Assembly: GCF_000685095.1 (NCBI RefSeq)
Contig: NZ_BAYE01000011.1
Location: forward strand, 160,558 to 224,557
Reading direction: 5' to 3'
Length of the DNA stretch: 64,000 bases
Source: Paraburkholderia caledonica NBRC 102488
Lineage (GTDB): Bacteria > Pseudomonadota > Gammaproteobacteria > Burkholderiales > Burkholderiaceae
Below, piece by piece: positions 38,269 to 47,920 of this stretch. The first letter of the stretch is position 1. Every line of letters begins with the position of its first letter. The notes beneath the pieces were generated by a model that saw nothing but the letters and a program-made list of their open reading frames with translations, was not told where the DNA came from and searched no databases. The position numbers and the translations under genes were made by a program.

Positions 38269-38526
38269 ATGGCAGACGTATGGATAGGCAATGTGCAAGA
38301 CGACACATCGGACGATGAGATAAGGGAATTTCTCATCAAGTACGGGTTCCCGTCATTCGACGCGATCAGGCGTGTCGAGGGAACGGGCACGCGGCCCGCC
38401 GTCGTGGTGACTTTTCACGACACGTCTCCGGATGCTTTACGGAATCTGCAATCGCGGATCCACAACATGTTCTGGAAGAATCGGACCATCGTCGTGCAGG
38501 TCATGCCAGAGCGCGACGACAGCTAA
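38269..38526 (+). CDS. RRM-type RNA-binding protein
   Basis: An 85-residue protein made of one RNA recognition motif. RNP2-like VWIGNV lies at residues 4-9 and the RNP1 region is replaced by the degenerate RPAVVVTF; the beta-alpha-beta order is kept (DDEIREFLIKYGFPSF, SPDALRNLQSRIH, TIVVQVM). RRM proteins in bacteria bind single-stranded RNA and are often cold- or stress-related. The ATG at 38269 has GGAGCGAGG upstream. A decayed second copy lies at about 57364-57565. The gene is downstream of a DosR-box-like site. Confidence 0.75.
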   Translation: MADVWIGNVQDDTSDDEIREFLIKYGFPSFDAIRRVEGTGTRPAVVVTFHDTSPDALRNLQSRIHNMFWKNRTIVVQVMPERDDS

Positions 38527-38652
38527 GCGCAAAAATATTTCAGTTCGTGGCTCAGGCCGCGGTGCGGCCTGCCCGCATACGCCAAGACGGCATTTGAGTC
38601 GGTGCCTGCTTCGGCCTGCTCCAATGCATCATTGCGTGCCGGCAATCCTCGC

Positions 38653-39030
38653 CTACATGCCGCCAAATGGCTTCTTCACGGCCAGCTTGTTAGTCACGGA
38701 CGTGACCCCGTCAACCGCTTTTGCGATATCGGCGACCTGTCCGATCTGCGCCGCGTCCGTGACCGTGCCGTTCAATGTCACCGCACCGTCTTTTGCGATG
38801 ACGCTGATATCTCCGGCGCGGATCTCCTTGTGTTTGCCGATCGCGGCATAGACCTTCCTGCGTAGCGCGCGATCCGCTTTTCTGCCCGTGGCCGGTGCTG
38901 CGCTTCCCGATGCTGCACTCGCCGACCCTCCAGGTGCACTAGCCATCTCGCTTGCCTGTGACCATGCGTTGGTTGAAAGCGGAACGATCAACGTGGCGAC
39001 GGCCATTATGAGAACGCGAATAGATTTCAT
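38653..39030 (-). CDS. BON-domain periplasmic protein
   Basis: A 125-residue exported protein with a signal peptide (IRVLIMAVATLIVPLSTNAW). An Ala/Ser/Gly-rich linker leads to one BON domain (about 60-120): DRALRRKVYAAI, GDISVIAKDGAVTLNGTV and VADIAKAVDGVTSVTNKL. BON domains bind lipid or membranes and occur in OsmY-like stress proteins. The ATG at 39030 follows GGGGTAA. It lies 31 bases from the porin gene on the same strand and may be co-transcribed with it. Confidence 0.85.
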   Translation of the reverse strand: MKSIRVLIMAVATLIVPLSTNAWSQASEMASAPGGSASAASGSAAPATGRKADRALRRKVYAAIGKHKEIRAGDISVIAKDGAVTLNGTVTDAAQIGQVADIAKAVDGVTSVTNKLAVKKPFGGM

Positions 39031-39061
39031 GGATTTACCCCGGTCGATAAGAATGAAGCAA

Positions 39062-40207
39062 TCAGAACGTATGGCGGATGCCGACCATCGCCGCCGTCGT
39101 GGACATCCCCGGTGCGACCGGAGCTCCATAGATGATCGTCTGGTTCATGGTCCCTTTGTTGTCGACGTAGCCGACCTGTGCGTACGCCTTGGTCCGAGCG
39201 GACACGTTGTACTCCGCCCCCAAAGAGAATTCGCCCGAATGATTTGCTGAATGATTTCGATCCTTCAGATAGTAGAAACCTGAAGTGACCTTGAATCGCG
39301 GGCTGAATTGATAACCGAGCCCGGCCGATGCCATTTCAAAGTTCACGGTGTCACTTCTGGCCGGATTCTTACCCACGCCGTACGAGCCTGAAATCGAAAA
39401 TCCCGCGATCGAGTACAGCGCGCCAAAGTAATAAAAGCGGTTGTTGGCCTGCCCCGTCGCTACCGCCGCCGGAGTTGCAGGATAAGTAATCGGATACGGA
39501 TTGGTATCGTGTCCGTTGTAGTACACGGCGGATAAATTCAGACCGTAATTCGAATACTTGAGCACGGCCGACTCGCGTGTGCCACCCTGGAACTGGCCCG
39601 CGACGCCTCCCGGTGCATACTCGAGTGCGAGCGACGCACCGTAGAATTTCGGCGACGTGTAGACCAACGCGTTGCTGTCATACAGCGCGCCGATCGGCGC
39701 GTTCGTGCTCGTGCCAGGCCAGCCCGCCGCCTGATTCACACCGAGCCATGCGGTCAGGATACTTCCGAAATACTGTGCGCCGCGAACGTCGGTTTCCGCC
39801 ATTGCATAGATCATCGGAATGATCTGGCGGCCGGCGTCGAATGAGCCGAACGGCCCGGACGCGCCAATCATCGCGTACTGATTGAAGATCGCGGTGGTGC
39901 CCGGCGTGTCAGGCAGCCCCATCTTGCCGTTCGAGCTGTTGAACGAGCCCTGCAGCCTGAAGTTGATCTTGTATCCGCCACCGATATCTTCGCTTCCCTT
40001 CAAGCCCCAGAAGCTCGCGTAGATGCCGCCATCCTTCAGTTGATAGACATGCCCCTGATTGCGCGCGGTCGGCAGGAACGTCGCCGCCGAGGTGCTCTGA
40101 TAGAGCAGGCCACTGTCGAGTACGCCGTAGAGCGTAACCGTCGATTGCGCATGGGCGGCAACCGCGAACAATAACAGCGCCGCGGCGCCGCTCAACTTCA
40201 ATTTCAT
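39062..40207 (-). CDS. Gram-negative porin (OmpC-like)
   Basis: A 381-residue outer-membrane general porin. Signal peptide (LSGAAALLLFAVAAHAQ), then the typical start SSVTLYG-like (here STVTLYGVLDSGLLYQS), repeated amphipathic beta-strands, the GSFDAGRQ segment, and a C-terminal strand ending VGIRHTF with terminal Phe needed for BAM-dependent assembly. GGAGAC precedes the ATG. It heads a catabolic gene cluster on the same strand and may admit the cluster's substrate. Such porins are very common in Burkholderiaceae, so specificity cannot be given. Confidence 0.93.
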   Translation of the reverse strand: MKLKLSGAAALLLFAVAAHAQSTVTLYGVLDSGLLYQSTSAATFLPTARNQGHVYQLKDGGIYASFWGLKGSEDIGGGYKINFRLQGSFNSSNGKMGLPDTPGTTAIFNQYAMIGASGPFGSFDAGRQIIPMIYAMAETDVRGAQYFGSILTAWLGVNQAAGWPGTSTNAPIGALYDSNALVYTSPKFYGASLALEYAPGGVAGQFQGGTRESAVLKYSNYGLNLSAVYYNGHDTNPYPITYPATPAAVATGQANNRFYYFGALYSIAGFSISGSYGVGKNPARSDTVNFEMASAGLGYQFSPRFKVTSGFYYLKDRNHSANHSGEFSLGAEYNVSARTKAYAQVGYVDNKGTMNQTIIYGAPVAPGMSTTAAMVGIRHTF

Positions 40208-40288
40208 TCTGTGTCTCCAATGTTGTGCCGGACATGGCCGGCTTTTTTTTCTGTTGCTCGAACGAAGCTGCGCTGATAACCCGGCGTG

Positions 40289-41917
40289 TCAGTTCGGTAA
40301 AAAATAATCCGCGAATTGCTCCCGCAACCGGTGCTTGAGCACTTTGCCGGTCGCGCCGTATGGAACGGAGTCAACGAATACCACCGCGTCGGGCGTCCAC
40401 CACTTCGCTACCCGTCCATCAAAGAACGCCAGTAGTTCGTCCTGGGTGAGCGCGCTGCCCGGCTTTTTAACGACCACCAGCAGCGGCCGCTCGTCCCACT
40501 TCGAATGTCGCGCGCCGATACAGACCGCAGCCGTAACCTTGGGATGCAGGTACGCGACGTTTTCGATTTCGACGGAGCTAATCCATTCGCCGCCGGATTT
40601 GATGACGTCTTTGCTACGGTCCGTGATTTGCATGAAACCGTCGCGATCGATTTTCGCCACATCGCCGGTCGGAAACCATCCGTCACGCAGCGGCGACTCA
40701 TCGTCGCTACCGAAGTACTGCCTCGTGACCCACGGGCCCCGTACCAGCAGGTCGCCAGTCGCGTTGCCGTCCCAAGGCAACTCTTCGCCGTCGGGGCCGG
40801 CGATTTTCATGTCGATACCGAACACCGCACGTCCCTGCTTTGCCTGGACCGCGTAACGATCCGCCTGCGTCAGCGTAAGCTGATGCGCCTTGAGACTGCA
40901 TACGGTGCCGACCGGACTCAACTCCGTCATGCCCCATGCGTGCAACACGTCGACACCATGGCGCTCCTGGAATGCTGCGGACATAGCGGTCGGGCAGGGA
41001 GCGCCGCCAATCACCGTGCGCCGCATCGACGAGAACGCTCGCCCGAGCGCGTCGACGTGAGCGAGCAGTCCTTGCCAGACGGTCGGCACGCCCGCAGATA
41101 ACGTCACCTGTTCGGTCTCGATCAGCTCATAAAGTGATTCGCCGTCGAGCGCGGGCCCCGGAAACACCAGTTTCGCGCCCACCATGCAAGCGATGTACGG
41201 CAGCCCCCACGCATTCACATGGAACATCGGCACGACCGGCAGGATGGAGTCGCGCGCCGAGCAGTTCAGCGAATCGGGCAACGCGGCCGCGTAGGTATGC
41301 AATACGGTCGAGCGGTGGCTGTACAGCACACCTTTCGGATTGCCCGTGGTGCCTGACGTGTAACACAGCGACGACGCACTGTTCTCGTCGAGCAGCGGCC
41401 AGTCGAAAACGTCGCTATTGGCGTCGATCAGATCCTCATAACACATCAGCTTCGTGGACAGACTGTGCGTCTGCGGCATATTCGCGCGATCCGTCATGGC
41501 TACGAAGACCTTGGCGCTTTTGACGCGTGACGCGACGCTTTCGATCAGCGGCAGAAATGTCAGATCGAAGAACACGACGCGATCTTCCGCATGATCGATG
41601 ATGTACGCCAGTTGCTCGACGTGAAGCCGGGGATTAAGCGTATGCAACACCGCCCCCGAGCCTGACGCCGCAAAGTACATCTCCATGTGCCGGTAGCCGT
41701 TCCACGCCAAAGTCGCGACGCGCTCGCCCGACTGCACACCGAGACCTGCCAGCGCGTTGGCCATGCGGCGCGCGCGTTGCGCGAGATCGCGGTATTGGTA
41801 CCGGTGGATGTCTCCTTCTACTCGCCGCGACACAATTTCCTGTGCGCCGTGATGGCGTTCAGCATGCACGAGCAGCGAAGCGACCAGCAGCGGTTGCTCC
41901 ATCATCAAGCCTTGCAT
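40289..41917 (-). CDS. AMP-dependent acyl-CoA synthetase (fatty-acid/aryl-acid-CoA ligase)
   Basis: A 542-residue ANL-superfamily ligase that activates a carboxylic acid via an acyl-adenylate to its CoA thioester. Seen: the P-loop SLCYTSGTTGNPKGVLYSH, the A5-type motif AWGMTELSP, WFPTGDVAKIDRDGFM, DRSKDVIKSGGEWIS and the C-terminal catalytic lysine in GATGKVLKH. The ATG at 41917 follows AGGAGA. An upstream extension to 42163 has no such site. It is the terminal enzyme gene of the minus-strand catabolic group. Resemblance is to medium/long-chain types, but the substrate is unknown. Confidence 0.88.
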   Translation of the reverse strand: MQGLMMEQPLLVASLLVHAERHHGAQEIVSRRVEGDIHRYQYRDLAQRARRMANALAGLGVQSGERVATLAWNGYRHMEMYFAASGSGAVLHTLNPRLHVEQLAYIIDHAEDRVVFFDLTFLPLIESVASRVKSAKVFVAMTDRANMPQTHSLSTKLMCYEDLIDANSDVFDWPLLDENSASSLCYTSGTTGNPKGVLYSHRSTVLHTYAAALPDSLNCSARDSILPVVPMFHVNAWGLPYIACMVGAKLVFPGPALDGESLYELIETEQVTLSAGVPTVWQGLLAHVDALGRAFSSMRRTVIGGAPCPTAMSAAFQERHGVDVLHAWGMTELSPVGTVCSLKAHQLTLTQADRYAVQAKQGRAVFGIDMKIAGPDGEELPWDGNATGDLLVRGPWVTRQYFGSDDESPLRDGWFPTGDVAKIDRDGFMQITDRSKDVIKSGGEWISSVEIENVAYLHPKVTAAVCIGARHSKWDERPLLVVVKKPGSALTQDELLAFFDGRVAKWWTPDAVVFVDSVPYGATGKVLKHRLREQFADYFLPN

Positions 41918-42003
41918 TCTTTGTTCTCCTGAGTGACTGCAGTGGCACGCGCGCCGGTTCCTCTGCCACACAACCGGCATACGTCGTGACAACTTCCGTT
42001 CCT

Positions 42004-42738
42004 TCAATTTCGGGTGGCCGAAACCATGAGCGCAGCGATGACTTCGGGCGAGTGAACGCCCGAGAACGTGTATCCCGTGCTGAACACGAAGTGCGGCACG
42101 CCCCTCACTCGCGACTGGTGGCGCGATACGCGTCGACCGATCCCATCGACGCGGCCCACCCATTGCGTCAAATGCGTCTTGAGACTTTCGCCATCCAGAC
42201 CGCAGTCCCGTCCGAGACGCTCGAGAACCTCGCGGTCTCCAATGTCCTCACCTTCCAGAAAGTAGGCCGCTAGCACGCGATCGACCAGTGTCGCGCGTTG
42301 CGCTTCGTCGAGATGGTTCGCAGCAAAGGCGACCAGTTCGTGCGCAGCGGCGGTGTTGGGCAACACGCTGATCCGATCGAATGCAAAGTCGATACCGGCT
42401 TCGCTTCCAGCTAGCTGCACTTCTGCGCGCCTAGCGATCACGGCTTCCGGACCGCCGAGGCGCTCGCAACAGACATCCTGATACGGCAGGCCATTGGGTG
42501 GCGTGTACGGAAGGAGTTGATGGGACCGCCATCGCACCTTCACCTGTGAGTCGGGCCGCAGTCCGCCAAAGACGGCTATGGCTTTCTCCAGATTGCGTTT
42601 CCCGATCAGACACCACGGGCAGATGAAATCGAAAAAGGCGTCGATTGTCAGATTGGGCTTCGAATCGACTTGCCGACCCACTTTGTCTTCAACGTGCCGT
42701 TCAGTTTGGACGATCCAGTTCTGATCACACAAGTTCAT
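42004..42738 (-). CDS. DsbA-family (FrnE-like) oxidoreductase
   Basis: A 244-residue thioredoxin-fold protein lacking a signal peptide. The active site CPWC is in FFDFICPWCLIGKRNLE, and the helical insert and GVPHFVFSTGYTFSGVHSPE (cis-Pro loop VPHFVF) are typical of FrnE/2-hydroxychromene-isomerase-like cytoplasmic DsbA proteins. Possible roles are redox repair or glutathione-dependent isomerisation in aromatic breakdown. Its start at 42738 overlaps the end of the hydrolase gene by 14 bases, so it is in the same operon. Confidence 0.82.
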   Translation of the reverse strand: MNLCDQNWIVQTERHVEDKVGRQVDSKPNLTIDAFFDFICPWCLIGKRNLEKAIAVFGGLRPDSQVKVRWRSHQLLPYTPPNGLPYQDVCCERLGGPEAVIARRAEVQLAGSEAGIDFAFDRISVLPNTAAAHELVAFAANHLDEAQRATLVDRVLAAYFLEGEDIGDREVLERLGRDCGLDGESLKTHLTQWVGRVDGIGRRVSRHQSRVRGVPHFVFSTGYTFSGVHSPEVIAALMVSATRN

Positions 42739-43285
42739 CGATCAGTGTCTCCGCCATCGCCCACACACCAAAACCCGCCGCGGGATTGAGGTGCCCCACT
42801 TCGCCGAGATCGACGAGGCGACTGCCCCAGTCGGTCGCCATTGCAGATACGCGATCAAACTGCGCAAGCGGATCATTGCGGCTCGCCCCGACGATGCTCG
42901 GGACCGGCAAGCGTTTGCGCGGTATCGGATGCCAGCCGTTTTCGGCCAGTGCATCGATAGTCGGATAACCGGCCGGCAGCGGCGTATCGAGATCGGCCGG
43001 CGTGGCGAGCAACGCACCGTGAATCTCGCGGTTGTGCTGCTGTGCCCATTGAACCGTAATCATCACGCCCGCGCTGTGAGCGACAAGGATTACTGGGCCG
43101 TCGATTTTCGCGAGCGCTGTGTCAAGCGCGGCAACGCGTGCCGCGCAACTGAGCTTGTCGTGTTCGAGCGGCGGCACCGAGATTGCATTGGGCAACTTTT
43201 GCTGCAACAGGGTTTGCCAGTGGTCCGAAACGTGGTCGCGCAAACCCGGGACCATCAGAATGGTCGGTTTTGTATCGGTAGTCAT
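42725..43285 (-). CDS. RBBP9/YdeN-family alpha/beta hydrolase
   Basis: A 186-residue serine hydrolase. The nucleophile is in VAHSAGVMIT, the acid in SRNDPLAQFD and the His in VGHLNPAAGFG, which is the family's C-terminal mark. ILMVPGLRDHVSDHWQ at the start is also typical. Members are small esterases, mostly with unknown substrates. The gene is within the catabolic cluster, 19 bases from the TauD gene and overlapping the DsbA-like gene, so it may cleave an ester intermediate of the same pathway. Confidence 0.85.
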   Translation of the reverse strand: MTTDTKPTILMVPGLRDHVSDHWQTLLQQKLPNAISVPPLEHDKLSCAARVAALDTALAKIDGPVILVAHSAGVMITVQWAQQHNREIHGALLATPADLDTPLPAGYPTIDALAENGWHPIPRKRLPVPSIVGASRNDPLAQFDRVSAMATDWGSRLVDLGEVGHLNPAAGFGVWAMAETLIDELV

Positions 43286-43304
43286 AAAGCGGTCTTCTTT
43301 GCGG

Positions 43305-44153
43305 TTAGTACGGCTTGTCGCCGATAATTCCCGCTCGTTCCATCTTGCGGTGACATGGCGGATAGTCCATCACCGCATAATGCTGCGTGCTGCGGTTGTC
43401 CCAGATGGCGATGCTGTTCTTCTGCCAGCGCCAGCGCACCTGGTATTCCGGGATATAGGCCTGACTGATCAGATAGCGCAGCAAATCGCCCGAACCCGGG
43501 TTAGCGTCCTGCCCGAAGCGCACGCGATCCGGCGTGTGGTAGTTGGTGAAATGCGTGGTGAAAGCATTCACGAACAGAATCTTCTCGCCAGTCTCGGGAT
43601 GCGTGCGCACGACCGGATGTTCGGCGTCCGGAAACTGCGCCTTGAGTGCGTGCCGCTTCTCGATCGGCATCGCGGCACCAAAGCTCGCTTCGATGCTGTG
43701 TCGCGCGCGCAGGTCGGCAATCTGTGTCTTGATGTGCTCCGGCAGATTATCGTAAGCGAGTGCCATATTCGCCCACATCGTGTCGCCTCCAACCGGCGGG
43801 CACTCGACGCACCGAAGGACCGCGCCGAAAGGCGGCGCTTCGCGCCAGGTGGCGTCCGCGTGCCATGCGTTTTCGTAACGGTCGTTAGGTTGATCCGGAG
43901 TCTTGTAAATGCGCACGAGACCAGGGCACTCGGGATCGCTACCTGCGACCGGGTGATCTTCCAGGTCGCCAAAGCGGCGGGCGAACGCTACATGCTCGGC
44001 GCGTGAGATGTTCTGTCCGCGCAGGAACAGCACGCGATGTTTCAACAGTGCCGCCCGGATCTCGCTAAACAGGCCGTTGTCGTGAATGGCGTCGGCGAGA
44101 TTGACGCCGACTAGTTCTGCGCCGATTGCGCATGTCAATGGTTCAACGTGCAT
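43305..44153 (-). CDS. TauD/TfdA-family Fe(II)/2-oxoglutarate dioxygenase
   Basis: A 282-residue non-haem iron dioxygenase. The ligands are seen in WHADATW (His-x-Asp) and in the C-terminal IWDNRSTQHYAVMDY (second His); the 2-oxoglutarate-binding Arg lies shortly after. The family hydroxylates sulphonates, phenoxyacids, carnitine precursors and others using 2-oxoglutarate and O2. The ATG at 44153 has GGAG upstream; a frame to 44207 adds a basic stretch without support. It is between quinone oxidoreductase and hydrolase genes, so it may begin attack on the substrate of this cluster. Confidence 0.88.
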   Translation of the reverse strand: MHVEPLTCAIGAELVGVNLADAIHDNGLFSEIRAALLKHRVLFLRGQNISRAEHVAFARRFGDLEDHPVAGSDPECPGLVRIYKTPDQPNDRYENAWHADATWREAPPFGAVLRCVECPPVGGDTMWANMALAYDNLPEHIKTQIADLRARHSIEASFGAAMPIEKRHALKAQFPDAEHPVVRTHPETGEKILFVNAFTTHFTNYHTPDRVRFGQDANPGSGDLLRYLISQAYIPEYQVRWRWQKNSIAIWDNRSTQHYAVMDYPPCHRKMERAGIIGDKPY

Positions 44154-44163
44154 CACTGGCTCC

Positions 44164-45144
44164 CTAGATAACGAAGACGGACGAACCCGTCGTCTTGCGC
44201 GATTCAAGATCTCGATGCGCCTGCACCGCGTCCTCCAATGCGTAACGCTGGTTCAGCTCGATCCTGATGCGGCCTGCAGCAACATGTCCGAATATCTCCG
44301 CGGCGAGTTCATTCTTCTCCGCAGGGTCGGCAATGTAGTCTGCTAGCGCCGGACGAGTCAGGAAAAGCGATCCCTTCATTGCAAGAATCTGCGGATTGAA
44401 CGGCGGGATCGGACCCGACGCCGTGCCGACGCACACCATCAACCCCCGACGCTTGAGCGAGTCGAGTGATGACTCGAAGGTGTCCTTGCCGACGCTGTCG
44501 AACACCACATTCACGCCGACGCCGTCGGTCAGCTCGCGCACGCGTTTCGCGACGTCATCCCGGCTGTAATTAATGACGTGATCGCAACCATGCGCCAGTG
44601 CCACTTCACCCTTGGCTTCGGTCGACACGGTGCCGATCACGGTGAGCCCAAGCAGCTTCGCCCATTGCGACACGATCAGACCGACACCGCCGGCAGCGGC
44701 GTGCAGAAGGATGGTGTCGCCCTTTCTGAAGTCGTGAATGCGGCGCATGAGGTAGGCACACGTCAGGCCGCGCATGGTCATGCCGGCGGCCGTTTCGCAC
44801 GAGATTGCCTCGGGCAGCTTGATGAGAGGCGCAGCCGGGATCAGCCGTTCGGTACTGTAGGCGCCCAGGGTATTGACGAAGCCCGTGTAAGTCACGCGGT
44901 CGCCTGGCGCGACGTTCGCGACGCCGGCGCCAACGGCCTCGACGATGCCTGCGGCTTCGACGCCCATGCCCGCAGGCATCGGCACCGGATACAAACCGCT
45001 GCGGAAGTAGGTATCCGCGAAATTGAGGCCAATCGCCTCGTGGCGCAAACGGACCTGCCCGGGGCCGGGATCGCCCACTTCGACCTCTTCATAACGCAAG
45101 ACTTCGGGACCACCGGTCTCATGGAAGCGAATCGCTCTAGCCAT
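44164..45144 (-). CDS. NADPH:quinone oxidoreductase (zinc-free MDR)
   Basis: A 326-residue medium-chain dehydrogenase/reductase of the QorA type. The start MARAIRFHETGGPEVLRYEE, NFADTYFRSGLYPVPMPAG and the NADPH-binding loop HAAAGGVGLIVSQWAKLLG are clear, and the zinc ligands of alcohol dehydrogenases are missing. It reduces quinones or enones with NADPH. The ATG at 45144 follows AGGAG. It lies 10 bases before the TauD gene (44153) and 66 bases after the MFS gene, all on the minus strand. Confidence 0.88.
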   Translation of the reverse strand: MARAIRFHETGGPEVLRYEEVEVGDPGPGQVRLRHEAIGLNFADTYFRSGLYPVPMPAGMGVEAAGIVEAVGAGVANVAPGDRVTYTGFVNTLGAYSTERLIPAAPLIKLPEAISCETAAGMTMRGLTCAYLMRRIHDFRKGDTILLHAAAGGVGLIVSQWAKLLGLTVIGTVSTEAKGEVALAHGCDHVINYSRDDVAKRVRELTDGVGVNVVFDSVGKDTFESSLDSLKRRGLMVCVGTASGPIPPFNPQILAMKGSLFLTRPALADYIADPAEKNELAAEIFGHVAAGRIRIELNQRYALEDAVQAHRDLESRKTTGSSVFVI

Positions 45145-45210
45145 GTTCAATCTCCTATCCATTACTCAACTGCAAAATGAAATTCGCGCGCCGAAGGTCA
45201 GGACCTCTGC

Positions 45211-46533
45211 TCAGCGTACGGCCCGCTCGCGCAGGGCATCCAGACGATCGAGATCACCGGCGTAGCTCCGCTTGCCGATGAAAAATGCAATAGCCGCGAC
45301 GAGAGGCGCAAACGGCACTAGCTGCAGTGCGCCGAGCAAGCCAATCCGGTCGGCGATGAATCCCGTCAGAATGGCGGCGGGCGCCAGACCCAGCAGATTG
45401 TTTGCCAGTGTCAGTGTGGCAAACGCCGACGCGTGAATAGACGGCGGCGTGAGGTTAGCCACCATCGCGCCGGAAGGCCCGCTTCCACCGGCGCTGAAAA
45501 ACATGCCGAGGCCGATCACCGCGAGTTGCAGCGGACCCGCAGGCATGCGCAAACCAATGATAAGTAGCGCGAAACAAATCAGGCAGAAAGCAATCGCGGC
45601 AACCCATTTCCTTTCCCGTGCGCGCTTGCTGAGCCGGTCGGCCAGATTCCCACACACCACCATGCCAAGCCCGGTAATCAGCACGAATACAGCAGCACTC
45701 ATCGCGGCCTTACTGACAGGCATGCCGTAGTAGCGATTCAGGAAGCTCGGCATCCAGGCCCACATCGCGGCGGGAACCAGCAGATGGATGCCACTGCCGA
45801 CATACGCGCACACTACCGATCTGGTGGAGAAAAGCCCTTTCATCAGCGCGCGCAGACTCATGCGCACGCCCAGACCTTGTACGTGTCTGCCTACGTTTGC
45901 CGGCTGAAGCCGCGCAAGCCGTTTCTCGGTGACGATGAACCGATAGACGATTACCAGTACGAGACCTAGGGCCGCCATCGTGCCGAACGCCGAGCGCCAG
46001 CCTAGATGAGCCGCCACTGTGCCGCCCAGCGCCATCCCCAGCACCGAACCAAACGCGCCGCCGGCCATGAACGTACCCGTGAGCGTGGAGCGCAGCCGCG
46101 CCGGAAATATGCTCAGCACGACCGCAATGCCGACGCTGCCGTACGCCGCCTCACCGATACCGACGAAAGCGCGGGCGATCAGCATTTCACCGTGGTTCGT
46201 CGCGAGCGCGCAGCCTAATGTTGCAAGACTCCACATCGCCGCCATCAGCACGATGCTCTTCACGCGCCCCCAGCGGTCCGCGAGTACCGATAACGGGAAG
46301 GTGAGCACGCCGACCATCAATGCAACCACGCTGCTCAGCGAACCGAGTTGGGTGTCCGACAAAGCCCAGCTTGCCTTGAGCAGCGGAAAGACGGCATTCA
46401 GTACCTGCCGTGACATGTAATCGGAAAGCAGCAATCCTACGGTCAACGCAAAAACCACCCACGCATAGGCGCGGACGTCCGCTTCTTTTACCGGAACATC
46501 GCCTGTTGTGTGTTCTACATGCTGCATCAGCAT
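45211..46533 (-). CDS. MFS transporter, first gene of the catabolic operon
   Basis: A 440-residue permease with 12 likely helices. The loop 2-3 motif SVLADRWGRVKSIVLM and the later GNLADRLSKRARERK are typical MFS repeats, and the start AWVVFALTVGLLLSDYMSRQ resembles spinster/ACS-like carboxylate transporters. The ATG at 46533 follows GGAGG; a frame to 46632 is unsupported. It is the first gene of the minus-strand cluster and diverges from an AraC regulator, so it is the likely uptake system for the cluster's substrate. Confidence 0.86.
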   Translation of the reverse strand: MLMQHVEHTTGDVPVKEADVRAYAWVVFALTVGLLLSDYMSRQVLNAVFPLLKASWALSDTQLGSLSSVVALMVGVLTFPLSVLADRWGRVKSIVLMAAMWSLATLGCALATNHGEMLIARAFVGIGEAAYGSVGIAVVLSIFPARLRSTLTGTFMAGGAFGSVLGMALGGTVAAHLGWRSAFGTMAALGLVLVIVYRFIVTEKRLARLQPANVGRHVQGLGVRMSLRALMKGLFSTRSVVCAYVGSGIHLLVPAAMWAWMPSFLNRYYGMPVSKAAMSAAVFVLITGLGMVVCGNLADRLSKRARERKWVAAIAFCLICFALLIIGLRMPAGPLQLAVIGLGMFFSAGGSGPSGAMVANLTPPSIHASAFATLTLANNLLGLAPAAILTGFIADRIGLLGALQLVPFAPLVAAIAFFIGKRSYAGDLDRLDALRERAVR

Positions 46534-46918
46534 AGTTGTCTCCTCCGCGTCTGGCTCGTTAGCGGTCGTCTTTAGATGACAGCGCAAAGGCTCATTCACC
46601 ATGACTGCTTCACCCTGCCCTGCGCCTGTCAAAAATCAGCACCTTCAAAAGCCCAGCACGCTTCACCATCAGCGGGGTGCCTTCATCTCACCGCACGAGG
46701 CGGCACTTTCGACGCTCGCAAGGCCAGGTTCGAATCGACCGAGGCATAGTGAATGTCGTGATTGCAAGATACGGGAATCGCGCAATACAATTTAATGATT
46801 AGGCGCCATTCTTTTACGAATACACGCCGCTTAGTGAAAACACCGATGCTTGACGCAGTCGGCGATCAGCAGTCCATGAGCGGACGGCAAAGCGTTCGCT
46901 GCCACGAAGGGAAACGCA
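46534..46918. promoter_or_regulatory. Divergent promoter region of the MFS-led operon and the AraC-type gene
   Basis: A 385-base region between divergent genes. It is AT-richer around 46770-46840. I saw no convincing direct repeat for an AraC-type protein by eye. Confidence 0.45.
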
Positions 46919-47920
46919 ATGGAGACGATGCTGCGGTCGGTTGCGATGAGCGGTTATTTCGATGTAACGCGGCGGTTCGGACTCAACCCCGTGGAGCTCG
47001 CGCAACAGGTCGGGCTAGATCCGGCCGCGCTTGCAAATCCGGACAGTCGCGTTGCGGCAGCCGCGTGCTGCCGGCTGCTGGAACTCACGGCGAGGCTGGC
47101 GTCGTCTCCAACGTTTGCTCTGCAAATGGCCGAAACCCGCCATCAGTTTGGGACAGGCGTGGTCAATGTTCTGCTCGCGCACAAACGCACGTTGCGAGAC
47201 GTGCTGCTAGCCGCAGCCGAGTACCGCCATCTGCTCAACGAAGCACTTGCAGTTTATGTCGAAGACGCCGGTGCAACAGTCACGATTCGCGAAGAACTCG
47301 TCGTTGATGCAGGTACTCCGACGAATCAGGCGATCGAACTCGCACTCGGAGTTCTCGCTCGCCATTCCAGCGCTCTGCTCGGCGTCCACTGGAAACCGCG
47401 CAGCGTTCACTTCACGCACGCCGGTCCCGCCGATCTGACGTTTCACCGACGTTTCTTTGGCTGTCCGATGCAGTTCGGCAGCGACTTCAACGGGTTCGTG
47501 TGCGCAGCGGCCGATCTCGACTATCCGAATCCGGCTGCGGACCCGGAACTCGTGCGCTACGCGGAAAGCCTCGCGGCACCACTGAAGCAAGCCGGGACGG
47601 ATTCGACAGCTCTGGAAGTTCGCAAGGCAATCTACCTGCTACTGCCTCTGGAGCAAGGCACCGTCGAGCCGGTTGCCCGCCATCTGGGTCTGAGTGTACG
47701 CACGATGCAGCGCCAGTTGGAATTGGTCGAGACAAGTTTCTCAGACCTGGTCGACGAAGTACGGCGAGAACTTGCCGTTCGCTACATGAGCAACTCGCGC
47801 TATCCGGTAGGACGTGTGGCGGCGCTGCTCGGTTATAGCCAGCAGGGTTCGTTCACAAACTGGTTCAGGTCGCGTTTCGGCATGGCGCCGCGCGACTGGA
47901 GAAACAGGCAGGCAAAATGA
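46919..47920 (+). CDS. AraC-family transcriptional regulator (OruR/ArgR type)
   Basis: A 333-residue activator-type protein. The N-terminal Arabinose_bd-like domain (LRSVAMSGYFDVTRRFGLNP, HKRTLRDVLLAAAEYRHLLN, HFTHAGPADLTFHRRFFGCP) is followed by the AraC HTH: VEPVARHLGLSVRTMQRQLE and PVGRVAALLGYSQQGSFTNW, RSRFGMAPRDWR. The ATG has AAGGGAAA upstream. It diverges from the MFS-led catabolic operon and is the obvious regulator candidate. Effector unknown. Confidence 0.88.
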   Translation: METMLRSVAMSGYFDVTRRFGLNPVELAQQVGLDPAALANPDSRVAAAACCRLLELTARLASSPTFALQMAETRHQFGTGVVNVLLAHKRTLRDVLLAAAEYRHLLNEALAVYVEDAGATVTIREELVVDAGTPTNQAIELALGVLARHSSALLGVHWKPRSVHFTHAGPADLTFHRRFFGCPMQFGSDFNGFVCAAADLDYPNPAADPELVRYAESLAAPLKQAGTDSTALEVRKAIYLLLPLEQGTVEPVARHLGLSVRTMQRQLELVETSFSDLVDEVRRELAVRYMSNSRYPVGRVAALLGYSQQGSFTNWFRSRFGMAPRDWRNRQAK